In this document: piece after piece, positions 7,756 through 16,900 of the stretch
Position numbering within the stretch: the stretch's first letter is position 1
How the letters are laid out: every line of letters begins with the position of its first letter
Origin: Bifidobacterium sp.
Lineage (GTDB): Bacteria > Actinomycetota > Actinomycetes > Actinomycetales > Bifidobacteriaceae
NCBI RefSeq assembly: GCF_022640935.1
Contig: NZ_JALCCV010000010.1
Coordinates: 1-58,661 of the forward strand
DNA: 58,661 nucleotides
Reading direction: 5' to 3'
Translations under genes and position numbers: made by a program
The notes under the pieces: generated by a model
Seen by the model: the letters and a program-made list of their open reading frames with translations, nothing else
What the model was told of the DNA's origin: nothing
The model's database searches: none

Positions 7756-9771
7756 CTATTCCAATTCCACAGCACCGGTATACAACTGGTAATACTCCCC
7801 TCGCTTCGCTATCAGCTCCTCGTGCGAGCCGCGCTCGATGATGCGGCCGTGGTCGAGTACCATGATGACATCGGAATTGCGCACGGTGGAGAGCCGGTGC
7901 GCGATCACGAACACGGTGCGGCCTTTCATGAGCGCATCCATGCCGGCCTGCACCACTTCCTCGGTGCGGGTGTCGATGGAGGATGTCGCCTCGTCAAGAA
8001 TCATGGCCGGCGGGTCGGCTGCGGCGGCGCGCGCGATGGAGATCAGCTGACGTTGACCTTGGGACAGGCCTGACCCGTCGCCTTCGAGCACTGTCTGATA
8101 ACCGTTGGGCAGCATGCGGATGAAGCCGTCGGCGTTGGTGAGCTTCGCGGCTGCGATGCACTCCTCGTCGCTCGCATCGAGACGGCCGTAGCGGATGTTG
8201 TCCATCACCGTGCCAGTGAACAGGTTCACGTCCTGCAGCACGATGCCGAGCGAACGCCGCAAGTCAGGCTTTTGGATATTCCTCACATCTATGCCGTCAT
8301 ACAGGATCTGCCCTTGCTGGATGTCATAGAAACGGTTGATCAGATTCGTGACGGTCGTTTTGCCGGCGCCGGTCGCCCCGACCAGCGCGATCTTCTGACC
8401 GGGCTCGGCGAACCATGTGATGTCGTGGAGCACCGGCTTGTCCGGGTCGTAGCCGAAGGTCACGTCAGTGAAGCGCACATCGCCGCGCAGCAGGGTATAG
8501 CGCCCGTCCCGCGAAGTGACAGCGTTTTCCTTGGCCTTGAGCGCCACCTCGCGGGCCGAGCCCTGAAGTTTCTCCGCAGCCGCCAGCGAGCGCGTTCCGT
8601 CGTCTCCTGCCTCACGTTTCCACGCCCATTTGCCGGTTTCGTGATCGACCTCGGTGAGCGTGTGGCCGTCTTCGCCGACTTCGACGTTGACCAGCTGCAC
8701 GGAGCCGCTGTCGCTTTCGACCGGCTCGTCCAGCAGCGCGAAGATGCGCGAGGCGCCGGCAGACGCCATCATGACCATGTTGAACTGCATCGAAACCTGG
8801 CCGATCGGGTTGATGAACGCCCTCGAGAGCGTGAGCACGGAGATGATGGTGCCGAGCGTGAACGCGCTCGCGCCAGTGAGCCCCAGATTCGGCCAGCCGG
8901 CGATGGCGGTGATGCCGCCGACGATCGCCAGCAGCACGTAAAGCAGATAGCCCATGTTGCCGATGATCGGCATGAGGATGTTGCCGTATGTATTGGCGGC
9001 CGCCGCCGCATCGAACAGTTCGTCGTTCTTCTTGTTGAAGGTGTCGGCGGTGGAATGCTCGTGGTTGAACACCTTGATGACTTTCAGGCCGTTCACGGAT
9101 TCTTCGACGAAGCCATTGACCCCACCCAGCGAGCGCTGCTGGCGCACGAAATACAACCCGCTGCGGCCGACCAGCATACGGACCACCGCAATGAGCAGCA
9201 CGGTGAACAGGATGGTGAATACGGTGAAAGGCACGGAAAGCCACAGCATGGCGATCAAAGCTGCCAAAGCCGAGACGCCAGAGGCGAACATCTGCGGGAA
9301 GGATTGCGAAATCGCCTGCCGCAGGGTATCGGTGTCGTTGGTATAGCGGCTCATGACGTCGCCATGCTCATGGGTGTCGAAGAAGCGGATGGGCAGCTGC
9401 TGCTGGTGCGCGAACATCTGGTCGCGGATCGTTTTGAGCGTGCCCTGCTCGACTTTGACGATCAACCAGTTCCACAGCCAGGTGCTGAGCGTGCCGATGG
9501 CGTAGAGGACGGCCATCAATGTCAGCGCGCGGATCAGCGGCCCCCAATCGGGGCTGGGTTCGCCGACCAGAGGCAGGATATACGAGTCGATCAGCGACTG
9601 CAGGAACAGCGCGGACCCTGCTTGGGCCGCAGAGCCGGCAAAGATGCACACGACGATGGCGATGACGCGCCAACGATACTGGAGAATATAGCCGAAAATG
9701 CGTTTGATGATTCCCCAGTTCGCACGGCGTGGAGCGAGCTTACGCTCCTTGAATGAAGTGGATTCGCTCAT
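7756..9771 (-). CDS. ABC exporter half-transporter with canonical ATPase site
   Basis: This is a 671-residue membrane exporter half with an N-terminal six-helix transmembrane domain (about residues 30-340) fused to an ATPase domain. Walker A is GATGAGKTT, the signature is GLSQGQRQ (LSxGQ form) and Walker B ends MILDEATSSID with the catalytic Glu present. An unusual charged stretch of about 70 residues lies between the two domains. The start overlaps the stop of the upstream half-transporter by 4 bases (ATGA), which implies translational coupling and a heterodimer. Family knowledge: such pairs export drugs, lipids or peptides; the substrate here is unknown. Confidence 0.93.
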   Translation of the reverse strand: MSESTSFKERKLAPRRANWGIIKRIFGYILQYRWRVIAIVVCIFAGSAAQAGSALFLQSLIDSYILPLVGEPSPDWGPLIRALTLMAVLYAIGTLSTWLWNWLIVKVEQGTLKTIRDQMFAHQQQLPIRFFDTHEHGDVMSRYTNDTDTLRQAISQSFPQMFASGVSALAALIAMLWLSVPFTVFTILFTVLLIAVVRMLVGRSGLYFVRQQRSLGGVNGFVEESVNGLKVIKVFNHEHSTADTFNKKNDELFDAAAAANTYGNILMPIIGNMGYLLYVLLAIVGGITAIAGWPNLGLTGASAFTLGTIISVLTLSRAFINPIGQVSMQFNMVMMASAGASRIFALLDEPVESDSGSVQLVNVEVGEDGHTLTEVDHETGKWAWKREAGDDGTRSLAAAEKLQGSAREVALKAKENAVTSRDGRYTLLRGDVRFTDVTFGYDPDKPVLHDITWFAEPGQKIALVGATGAGKTTVTNLINRFYDIQQGQILYDGIDVRNIQKPDLRRSLGIVLQDVNLFTGTVMDNIRYGRLDASDEECIAAAKLTNADGFIRMLPNGYQTVLEGDGSGLSQGQRQLISIARAAAADPPAMILDEATSSIDTRTEEVVQAGMDALMKGRTVFVIAHRLSTVRNSDVIMVLDHGRIIERGSHEELIAKRGEYYQLYTGAVELE

Positions 9772-11846
9772 CGCGCGCCTCCTTCCTCAGCGGTTGATTG
9801 GCCGATGGTTGATTGGCCGGTAGCTGCCTGCCTAGCTATGCCCCCAGCGTCTGCTTCACCGCTGCCTGTTTCCTCAGCACCCACTTCCTCAGTGTCCACT
9901 TCCTCAGCACCCACTTCCTCAGTGGAGGAACGTCCGATAGTCGCCTGTTTGATGATCGGCACCTCAAGCTCCGGCACATGAATGGCCGGCTGCCCAATGG
10001 CAGTCTCCCGGCCCGCCGCCTCGACCGCCTCAGCAGGCCCGGCCGCCCGGTTCTTGGTCTGCGACTCGTAGATGGAGCGGTATTCCTCGCAACTTTCAAG
10101 CAATTCCTCGTGCGTGCCCGTAGCGAGGATCTCGCCTTCTTCAAGGACCACGATCAGGTCGGATTCCTGCACGGATGCCACGCGCTGGGCGATGACGATC
10201 GTCGTGGTGTCAGGGATTTCGCTATGCATGGCCGCGCGGATCAGCCGATCCGTCTTGGTGTCCACTGCACTGGTGGAATCGTCGAGAATCAGGATCTTCG
10301 GATGCTTGAGCAACGCCCTGGCGATGCACAGCCGCTGCCGCTGCCCGCCGGAGACGTTCGAGCCGCCCTGCTCGATGTATGTGTCGTACTTGTCCGGGAA
10401 TTCGTTGATGAACCCATCCGCCTGCGCGAGCTGACAGGCGTGAACCAGCTCTTCGTCAGTGGCATCGGGATTGCCCCAGCGCAAATTCTGGGCGATGGTC
10501 CCGCTGAACAGCACGTTCTTCTGCAAGACCATGGCCACCTGGTCGCGCAAGGCTTCCAGCGAATATTCGCGCACATCGCGCCCGCCGACCTTCAGCGAGC
10601 CACCAGTCACATCGTAGAGTCTGGGAACCAGCTGCACAAGGCTGGACTTCGACGAGCCTGTGCCACCCACGATGCCGACTGTCTGGCCAGAGGCGATCGC
10701 GAGGTTGATATCGTTCAGCACCGGTCTCTCGCCGGTTTCGGAATACCGGAACATCACATGGTCGAAGTCGATCGAGCCGTCGGCGACGGCGTCCACCGGC
10801 CGCTGCGGGTCGCGCACCGTGCTTTCTTCATTGATGACTTCGCCGATGCGCTCCGCCGACGCCTGTGAGATGATGATCATCACGAACACCATCGTGAGCA
10901 TCATGATCGACATGAGAATCTGCATCGCATAGGTCACCAGCGCGGTGAGATCGCCCGTCGTCAGACCCAGCGCAGCATTGTTTCCAGAGGCCGCGATCTG
11001 CTGCGCGCCGATCCACGAGATAAGGATCATGAGCACGTACATGCACAGCTGCATGGCGGGCATGCTGAAGCTCAGAATCTTGTCTGCGAGGCTGAAGTCC
11101 TTGAAAATCAGTTGCGAGATCCTGCCGAACTTGCCGACTTCGTAGCTTTCGCGGTTGTAGGACTTGACCACGCGGATGCCCTGGATGTTCTCGTCGACCA
11201 CATTGTTCAGCCGGTCGTAGGTGTGGAACACCCGCTCGAAGATCGGATGGACGACCAGTACCAAGCCGATGGCCACCGCCGCGAGAACCGGTATGGTGGC
11301 GAGGAACACCAGAGAGACTTGCGTGTTGATGCGGAAGGTGAAAATCCAAGAGATGATGATCATCACGGGGGCGCGCACGCCCAGCCGCACCACCATCTGA
11401 TAGGCGTTCTGCAGATTCGTCACGTCGGTGGTGAGCCGAGTGATGATCGAACCGGTCGAGAAGCGGTCGATATTGCTGAAGCTGAAGGACTGCACCTTTG
11501 CGAACAGATCCGACCGGATGTTCTTCGCAAAACCAGCGGAGGCGATGGCCGCGTACTTGCCGGACATATACCCCGAGAACAGCGAGACCGCGGAACACGC
11601 CAGCAGGATCAGCCCGAACCGCCAGATGGCGGGCATGGAACCGGCCGTGATGCCTTCGTCGATGAGCAACGCCATCAAGGTCGGGATGAGAATCTCAAGC
11701 GTGCCTTCGACGACTACGAACAGGGGCCCGAGCAGGCTGGGCCTGCGATATTCGCGCAAACTGCCCAGCAACGTACGGATCAAATGCCGCTGGTGCGCCG
11801 GTTCCTGGGTTTGCTGCGCTTCCTCCGCCGTCACTGCTCGTGCCAC
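9768..11846 (-). CDS. ABC exporter half-transporter with degenerate ATPase site
   Basis: The 692-residue partner of the following gene has the same TMD-NBD layout. Walker A is GGTGSSKSS, the signature is VSGGQRQR, and Walker B reads ILILDDSTSAVD, where Asp replaces the catalytic Glu. This asymmetry is typical of heterodimeric exporters of the LmrCD/TM287-288 type. I choose GTG 11846 because AAGGAG lies 8 bases upstream; ATG codons at 11933 and 11888 lack a ribosome site. The last 60 or so residues form an acidic, Glu/Gly/Ala-rich tail with EEVGAEE repeats encoded by a 15-bp tandem repeat. Confidence 0.92.
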   Translation of the reverse strand: MARAVTAEEAQQTQEPAHQRHLIRTLLGSLREYRRPSLLGPLFVVVEGTLEILIPTLMALLIDEGITAGSMPAIWRFGLILLACSAVSLFSGYMSGKYAAIASAGFAKNIRSDLFAKVQSFSFSNIDRFSTGSIITRLTTDVTNLQNAYQMVVRLGVRAPVMIIISWIFTFRINTQVSLVFLATIPVLAAVAIGLVLVVHPIFERVFHTYDRLNNVVDENIQGIRVVKSYNRESYEVGKFGRISQLIFKDFSLADKILSFSMPAMQLCMYVLMILISWIGAQQIAASGNNAALGLTTGDLTALVTYAMQILMSIMMLTMVFVMIIISQASAERIGEVINEESTVRDPQRPVDAVADGSIDFDHVMFRYSETGERPVLNDINLAIASGQTVGIVGGTGSSKSSLVQLVPRLYDVTGGSLKVGGRDVREYSLEALRDQVAMVLQKNVLFSGTIAQNLRWGNPDATDEELVHACQLAQADGFINEFPDKYDTYIEQGGSNVSGGQRQRLCIARALLKHPKILILDDSTSAVDTKTDRLIRAAMHSEIPDTTTIVIAQRVASVQESDLIVVLEEGEILATGTHEELLESCEEYRSIYESQTKNRAAGPAEAVEAAGRETAIGQPAIHVPELEVPIIKQATIGRSSTEEVGAEEVDTEEVGAEETGSGEADAGGIARQAATGQSTIGQSTAEEGGAR
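9872..9931. repeat. 15-bp tandem repeat inside the exporter tail
   Basis: CCTCAGCACCCACTT occurs at 9872-9886 and 9902-9916, with the variant CCTCAGTGTCCACTT between them and a partial fourth unit from 9917. The period of 15 keeps the frame and adds five acidic residues per unit on the minus strand. Confidence 0.85.
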
Positions 11847-11979
11847 CTGATTGTCTCCTTGCCTTTTTGGATCGATGATGGGAAGCATCGACCGCGCACA
11901 CGCCTGAGACTGGGATGACCTGCCTGTGAGCAATCCGGTTCAGCCGGGATCACGGGGAGAATTGGGCCGCAGTCGAAGC

Positions 11980-11999
11980 GATATTCAACTGTGAATATC
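11980..11999. promoter_or_regulatory. Perfect 8-4-8 inverted repeat upstream of the ABC exporter pair
   Basis: GATATTCA (11980-11987), spacer ACTG, TGAATATC (11992-11999). It lies 134 bp upstream of the exporter start and fits a dimeric repressor operator of MarR or TetR type. No regulator gene is adjacent, so the cognate protein is unknown. Confidence 0.55.
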
Positions 12000-12085
12000 A
12001 TGCTCCGACAGATGGATAATTGCCTCGGGGTTCCTCCCCGAGCATGAGTGTCGGCAATCGTCGATTGGGCATGCTAAACGCCGCC

Positions 12086-12108
12086 ATATCGCCTATTTTC
12101 GGCGATAT
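12086..12108 (-). terminator. Hairpin downstream of the glutamate-cysteine ligase gene
   Basis: ATATCGCC (12086-12093) and GGCGATAT (12101-12108) form an 8-bp stem with a 7-base loop, 26 bp after the gshA stop on the minus strand. A second stem, CTCGGGG/CCCCGAG at 12024-12042, follows. Neither has a strong U run, so termination may be weak or the stems may have another role. Confidence 0.5.
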
Positions 12109-12133
12109 CGAGCAATCGTGACCGAGTCGGGCC

Positions 12134-13405
12134 TTACGCTTGGAACACGTCGGGATGCTTTGGGTCGCCAGGTTCGTCCGCCAGCAGACCTTCAAGGCCG
12201 AGAAACTCCTGCCAGAAGGCCAAGGGCTGGCCATACGGCGTGCTGTGCGCGCCATGGGCCTGCAGATCCGTTTTCGTCTCGATCACATCAAATTCGTTGA
12301 TGCCCCCGAAGTACGATTCGAGTCGCTCCCGGTTCGCGCGGTCGTAGAACAGCGAGCCGACGATCTCCGTCAATCGCTCGGCACGGTCGATGGGCAACGA
12401 ATCCCAATGCCGTAGCTCGATGAAATTCTTGAGCCGTACATCGTTGAAATGCGTGGAGAGCACATGGTTGATTTCATATGCATTGAGCTCCCGGTCGGGG
12501 TATATCTCGCCGGCGTTGTCGCGGAAGGCAACGCGGTGTTTCTGCGGGTCTGGCAGGCTGCTGGCCTCAGGGGTATGAGTAAGGTCGGCGAACATCAGCG
12601 GCGTAGAAAGCACGTCCACTGCATAGTCCTCCCAGCCGAATCGCGAATCGTAGAGACCGGGGATGATGCCAGTGCGCTGAGGATCCTGCGTATCCCACAT
12701 GAGCTGACGCAACAGCGGATAGGGATTCGTCTGCCCTTCGAAATACGGCGTGTTGCGGAAGAACCATGCCATGATCGGCCCGATGGCCGTGCCGATGCGC
12801 AGCTTCTCGATGGCATCGTATTCATTGTGATAGTCGATGCTGACCTGGGTGGAGGCCGAGCATCGCATCATGCATGGGCCGAACTTGCCGACACGGCCCA
12901 AGTATTCGGTCATCGCAGCATATCGGCTTTTTGGGTTCAGCGGCACATCGGCATAACTGGTTTTGGGCTGATAGCCGTAATTGATCAGGCGAATGCCCAG
13001 ATCGTCGAGAATTGGATTGATCTGTTTGCGGAACGTGCCATATTCGCCAACCAGCTCCTCAGGCCGGTGCAGCACGCCGATCGAACATTCGAGCTGGCCT
13101 CCCGGTTCCAATGAGATGCCAATGCCCTTGCGTCCCAAGCCCACCAGCCGGCCATTCTCCCAGTGCTCTTCATCGGCGTCATAATAGGGTCGCAAACGAT
13201 CCAGCAGCGTTTCGATGCCGTTGGGCTCGTAGTAATTCACGGCTTCGTCGCTGCCGTTGTGCACCGGCAGATGCTCGATCTCGACGCCATAGCCGTTCTC
13301 GCGCTCCGATTTGGCTCCGTGTTCGAAGAATCGCACCAAACTCGCCACATGCCTAGGGTTGACCGTGGTGATCAGATGTGCGTAGCTGATGCGTGGTGTA
13401 TTCAT
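12134..13405 (-). CDS. gshA: Glutamate-cysteine ligase, GCS2 type
   Basis: Predicted to join glutamate and cysteine with ATP to gamma-glutamylcysteine. The 423-residue protein shows the GCS2-family pattern: GVEIEHLPV near the N-terminus, ISLEPGGQLECS with acidic metal ligands, MMRCSASTQVSIDY in the middle, and the later FRNTP and GWEDYAVDVL segments. It is close to the plant/actinobacterial form used in ergothioneine or glutathione routes, but neither gshB nor egt genes are in the window. ATG 13405 has no ribosome site; TACGAT ends 7 bases before it, so the mRNA may be leaderless. Confident in family, less so in physiological product. Confidence 0.85.
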   Translation of the reverse strand: MNTPRISYAHLITTVNPRHVASLVRFFEHGAKSERENGYGVEIEHLPVHNGSDEAVNYYEPNGIETLLDRLRPYYDADEEHWENGRLVGLGRKGIGISLEPGGQLECSIGVLHRPEELVGEYGTFRKQINPILDDLGIRLINYGYQPKTSYADVPLNPKSRYAAMTEYLGRVGKFGPCMMRCSASTQVSIDYHNEYDAIEKLRIGTAIGPIMAWFFRNTPYFEGQTNPYPLLRQLMWDTQDPQRTGIIPGLYDSRFGWEDYAVDVLSTPLMFADLTHTPEASSLPDPQKHRVAFRDNAGEIYPDRELNAYEINHVLSTHFNDVRLKNFIELRHWDSLPIDRAERLTEIVGSLFYDRANRERLESYFGGINEFDVIETKTDLQAHGAHSTPYGQPLAFWQEFLGLEGLLADEPGDPKHPDVFQA

Positions 13406-13480
13406 GAGCGCTATCGTATCCGCCCCGGCTGGAAGACGCAGACTTCACGCTATACGAAAAATCGATAGCGAAGCCAGGTG

Positions 13481-13615
13481 CTAGGCGTTGACTTCATTAT
13501 GACGATTGTGACGGCGGATTTCAGTGGCGAGTACGGCGACGACGGTGCCAGCCGAGAACGCGCCCGCTGCGGCGAAGATCGCATCGTGGAAGTAGCCGAA
13601 GGACAGCGATGAACG
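13481..13615 (-). pseudogene. Possible C-terminal remnant of a multidrug transporter
   Basis: On the minus strand one frame ends with a stretch resembling the last membrane helix of a drug-efflux MFS protein (AIFAAAGAFSAGTVVAVLA) followed by a charged tail and a stop at 13481. Another frame nearby carries the hydrophobic GLIVIVIVIAVAGLIVVAG. No single frame joins them and no start fits. I read this as decayed coding DNA, but the identification is weak. Confidence 0.3.
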
Positions 13616-13996
13616 CAGGTCAGAAAAATGCTCGTGATGCTCGCGCGGAATACAGCCACCTGCCGGCGACGACAATCAGTCCTGCCACGGCGATGACGAT
13701 GACGATGACGATGAGACCGGGGATATCATGGCTTTCCTCCGCCGTCAAGGAAGGCGCAATCGCCGCAATCACGGGCATACCAGTTATCTCGTCACGGACA
13801 CCACGAAGGCAAGCGGCATCGCAAATCGTCGAACATGTCACCGCGCGCCCCCGAGATATTAGGGCCAATGGAAACCCGGCTCTTCGTTGCCTGACTCGAC
13901 CGGGCAACGAAGTCTTGAACGCCATGCCGCTGCAACTGGCACATTATGACCGCGAGAATCCACCGCCGATTCGCCGGTTGGGCCAAATCAGAACGA
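13616..13996. other. Gene-free stretch after the giant activase gene
   Basis: No frame here looks like a real gene. It holds a short ACGATG-type tandem run (about 13692-13715) that creates the hydrophobic VIVIVI frame on the minus strand, and probably belongs to the same decayed region as the remnant next to it. No terminator hairpin for the activase gene stands out. Confidence 0.4.
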
Positions 13997-16900
13997 TCAG
14001 TCGGCCGAGGTCAGCTTCTGATGGCGTTTCTTCGCCGCGGCGATCATAAGTTTGATGCGGTTGAGCTGGTTGGCTTCCGACGCGCCCGGGTCATAGTCGA
14101 TGGAGACGATGTTGGCCTCGGGGTGCAGGCGGCGGATCTTGCCGAACATGCCGCGGCCGGTCACATGGTTGGGCAGGCAGGCGAAGGGCTGCGCGCAGAC
14201 GACATTGGGGCAGCCGGATTTGATGAGCTCCATAATCTCGGCGGTCAGCAGCCAGCCCTCCCCCGCCTGCACGCCGATCGACGTTACTTCGCCGGCCATC
14301 TCGACCAGCTCAGGCATCGGGGTGTCCTGGCTGAACTTGCCATGCGCAAGACCGATCGCCCGGCGCACAGGGCCCAGATACCGGTCCAATCCCCAGCGCA
14401 TCGCCGCATAGGCCGCCCGGTTTCCGCCCATGCCGAGGTGATGCTCTTTCCAATCGGCGATGTAGGGCGCGGTGGTCATGAACTCCATGATGCCGGGCAC
14501 GACCGCCTCGCAATCCTGCGATTCGATCACGTCGATCAGATGGTTGTTGGCATCGGGATGGTACTTGACTAGGATCTCGCCGACGACGCCGACGCGGGGC
14601 TTGCGCGGCTTGCGGTTCAATGGCAGCGTGTCAAAGCTCGTCACGATTTTCCTGAGCAGCACCGGATACGGCAGGTAACGTCTGCCGAATTCGCGTCTGG
14701 CGCTGTCTGAAAAACCATGATGCTCGATGGTTTCGCGCACGATGGTGTCCCAGAGTTCGTAGAGTCTGTTCGCGCTGCCCGGATCGGCCTCGTAGGGCCG
14801 TACACGGTACAGGCATTTCATCAGCAGGTCGCCGACGATCAGCGCCTTGATGGCACGATGTACGAGCACGGGAGTCACCCTGAAGCCGGGATTGTCTTCG
14901 ATGCCTTGCGTGCTCAGGGCGATGACGGGGATCTGCGGATAGCCCGAGTCGACCAGCGCCTTGCGGATCAAGCCGAAATAGTTCGTCGCACGGCACATGC
15001 CGCCGGTCTGCGTGATGGCTAATGCGACTTTGTCGGGGTCGTATTTGCCCTGCACGATGGCATCGACGAGCTGTCCGACCACCATGATGGCCGGGTAGCA
15101 GGCGTCGTTGTTGACGTATTTGAGGCCGAGCTCGACGTCCTCATGGCTCGCGGTTGCGAGCAGGTCGAAATGGTAGCCGCCCGAGCGGATCACGGCCTCC
15201 ACCAGCGACATGTGGACCGGGCTCATCTGCGGGCCGACGATTGTGTAATCCTTTTTCATCGACTTGCCGAAGGGGATCTTGTTCGCATAGCGCGACAGCG
15301 TGGCGTTGTTGTGGCGAGCCGTGCCCTTGGCGGCCCTGCCACTCTCAGCGGCTGACGCAACGCCCTCGGAGCCGCCAACCGAATCGGCCTGCGCGACTTT
15401 CCTATTCGCCAGGCGCGCGGCGTCGCGCATGGCTTCTGTGAGCTTGGGATTTGCCGCCATCACCGCGTCCAGCATGACTTGGCGTCCGGGCGTGGGCGCC
15501 TGCGGACCAGTTTTCCGGAACACGGCCTTGCGCAATGCTCCAAGCTTCGACGCCGCAGCATTCCCTACATCGCGCGCCTGTCCATATTGGCCCTGCGCTG
15601 CGAGCAGGGCAGCCTTGGCGGCGTCCAGTTGCCGCTGCGCCTGCTCGACCTTGGCCTGCGCCTGGGCAATGCCGTCATTCAGCGCAGTCAGCGCCGCCTC
15701 GTCATGCCTGCCGGGCAGCGTGGGATGCGTCTTACTCGCCTCGCGCTCTTCGACGGCTGCCTTGAGCGAACGCAGGCGGATCTTCGCCGCACCCAGGTTG
15801 CTGACCTCGTCGATTTTGAGCTGCGTGTACACGTCGGATTTGTCGGCGAGGATCTCGCTGACCTGATCGGTGGTGATCGCGTCGAGGCCGCAACCGAAAG
15901 AGTTGAGCTGCACCAGTTCAAGCCCGGGATAGGAGGCCACGAAATTGGCCGCCGCGTAGAGCCGCGCATGGTAGGCCCACTGATTGGTGACGCGCAGCGG
16001 CATCGCGGTGATCTTGCGGCCGCCAACATGGATGAAGCCTGCGGCGTCCTTCGTGCGAGGGTCGTGCTCGCCTTCGCTCAGATACTCGCTCAACCGCAGA
16101 TCGTCGCCGGGGTGCAGCTCGCAGACGGAGTCTTCGGAAAGCACCACCATGCCCAGCGCGCAAATGGTTTCGGGAATGCCATGGTTGATTTCCGGGTCGA
16201 TATGGTATGGCCGGCCGGCGAGCACGATGCCCCGGCAGTCGTGTTCCTTCATATAGGCCAGTGCGCGCAGCCCCTCGGTCTGCACGTCGTTCTTGAAAAT
16301 CTTGTCTTCCGCATAGGCGGCGGTGACGGCCCGCTCGGCTTCGTCCCGGCCGACATCGGCCCAAGCGAATTCTTCGAGAATGCGGTCGACCATAAGTTCA
16401 TGTTTGGCGAGATTGAAGTAGGGCCTCATGTAGCGCACGCCGGAGTCGCGCAATTCAGGCATATTCGCCTCGATCACGACCGGATAGTTGGCTACGACCG
16501 GGCAGTTGTAATGGTTGTCGGCGTTCTCGACGAGCTCTTCCTCATAGGAGACGCACGGGTAGAAAATCGTGTCGACGTGCTTGCCCAGCAACCACTTGAT
16601 GTGCCCGTGCACCAGTTTGGCAGGGTAGCAGATGTTCTCGGAGGCGATCGACTCGATGCCGTCTTCGAACAGCTCGTGGCTCGAACGGCCTGAAATCATG
16701 ACCTTGAAGCCAAGCGAGGAGAGCAGCGTGAACCAGAAGGGATAGTTTTCGTACATATTCAGCACGCGCGGGATGCCGATGGAGCCGCGGTAGGCCTTCT
16801 TATCGGTGAGCCGGCGGTAGGCGAAGCATCGCTTGTACTTGTAGTCGTAGAGGTTCGGCCGGTCGGAGCGTTGCCTCTTGGCGTCGCCGCCGCGCTCGCA

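Noticed and set aside
8272..9756. 494-codon plus-strand frame opposite the ABC exporter
   Set aside because: Antisense shadow of a clear ABC gene; Arg/His/Gln-rich with no motif or ribosome site.
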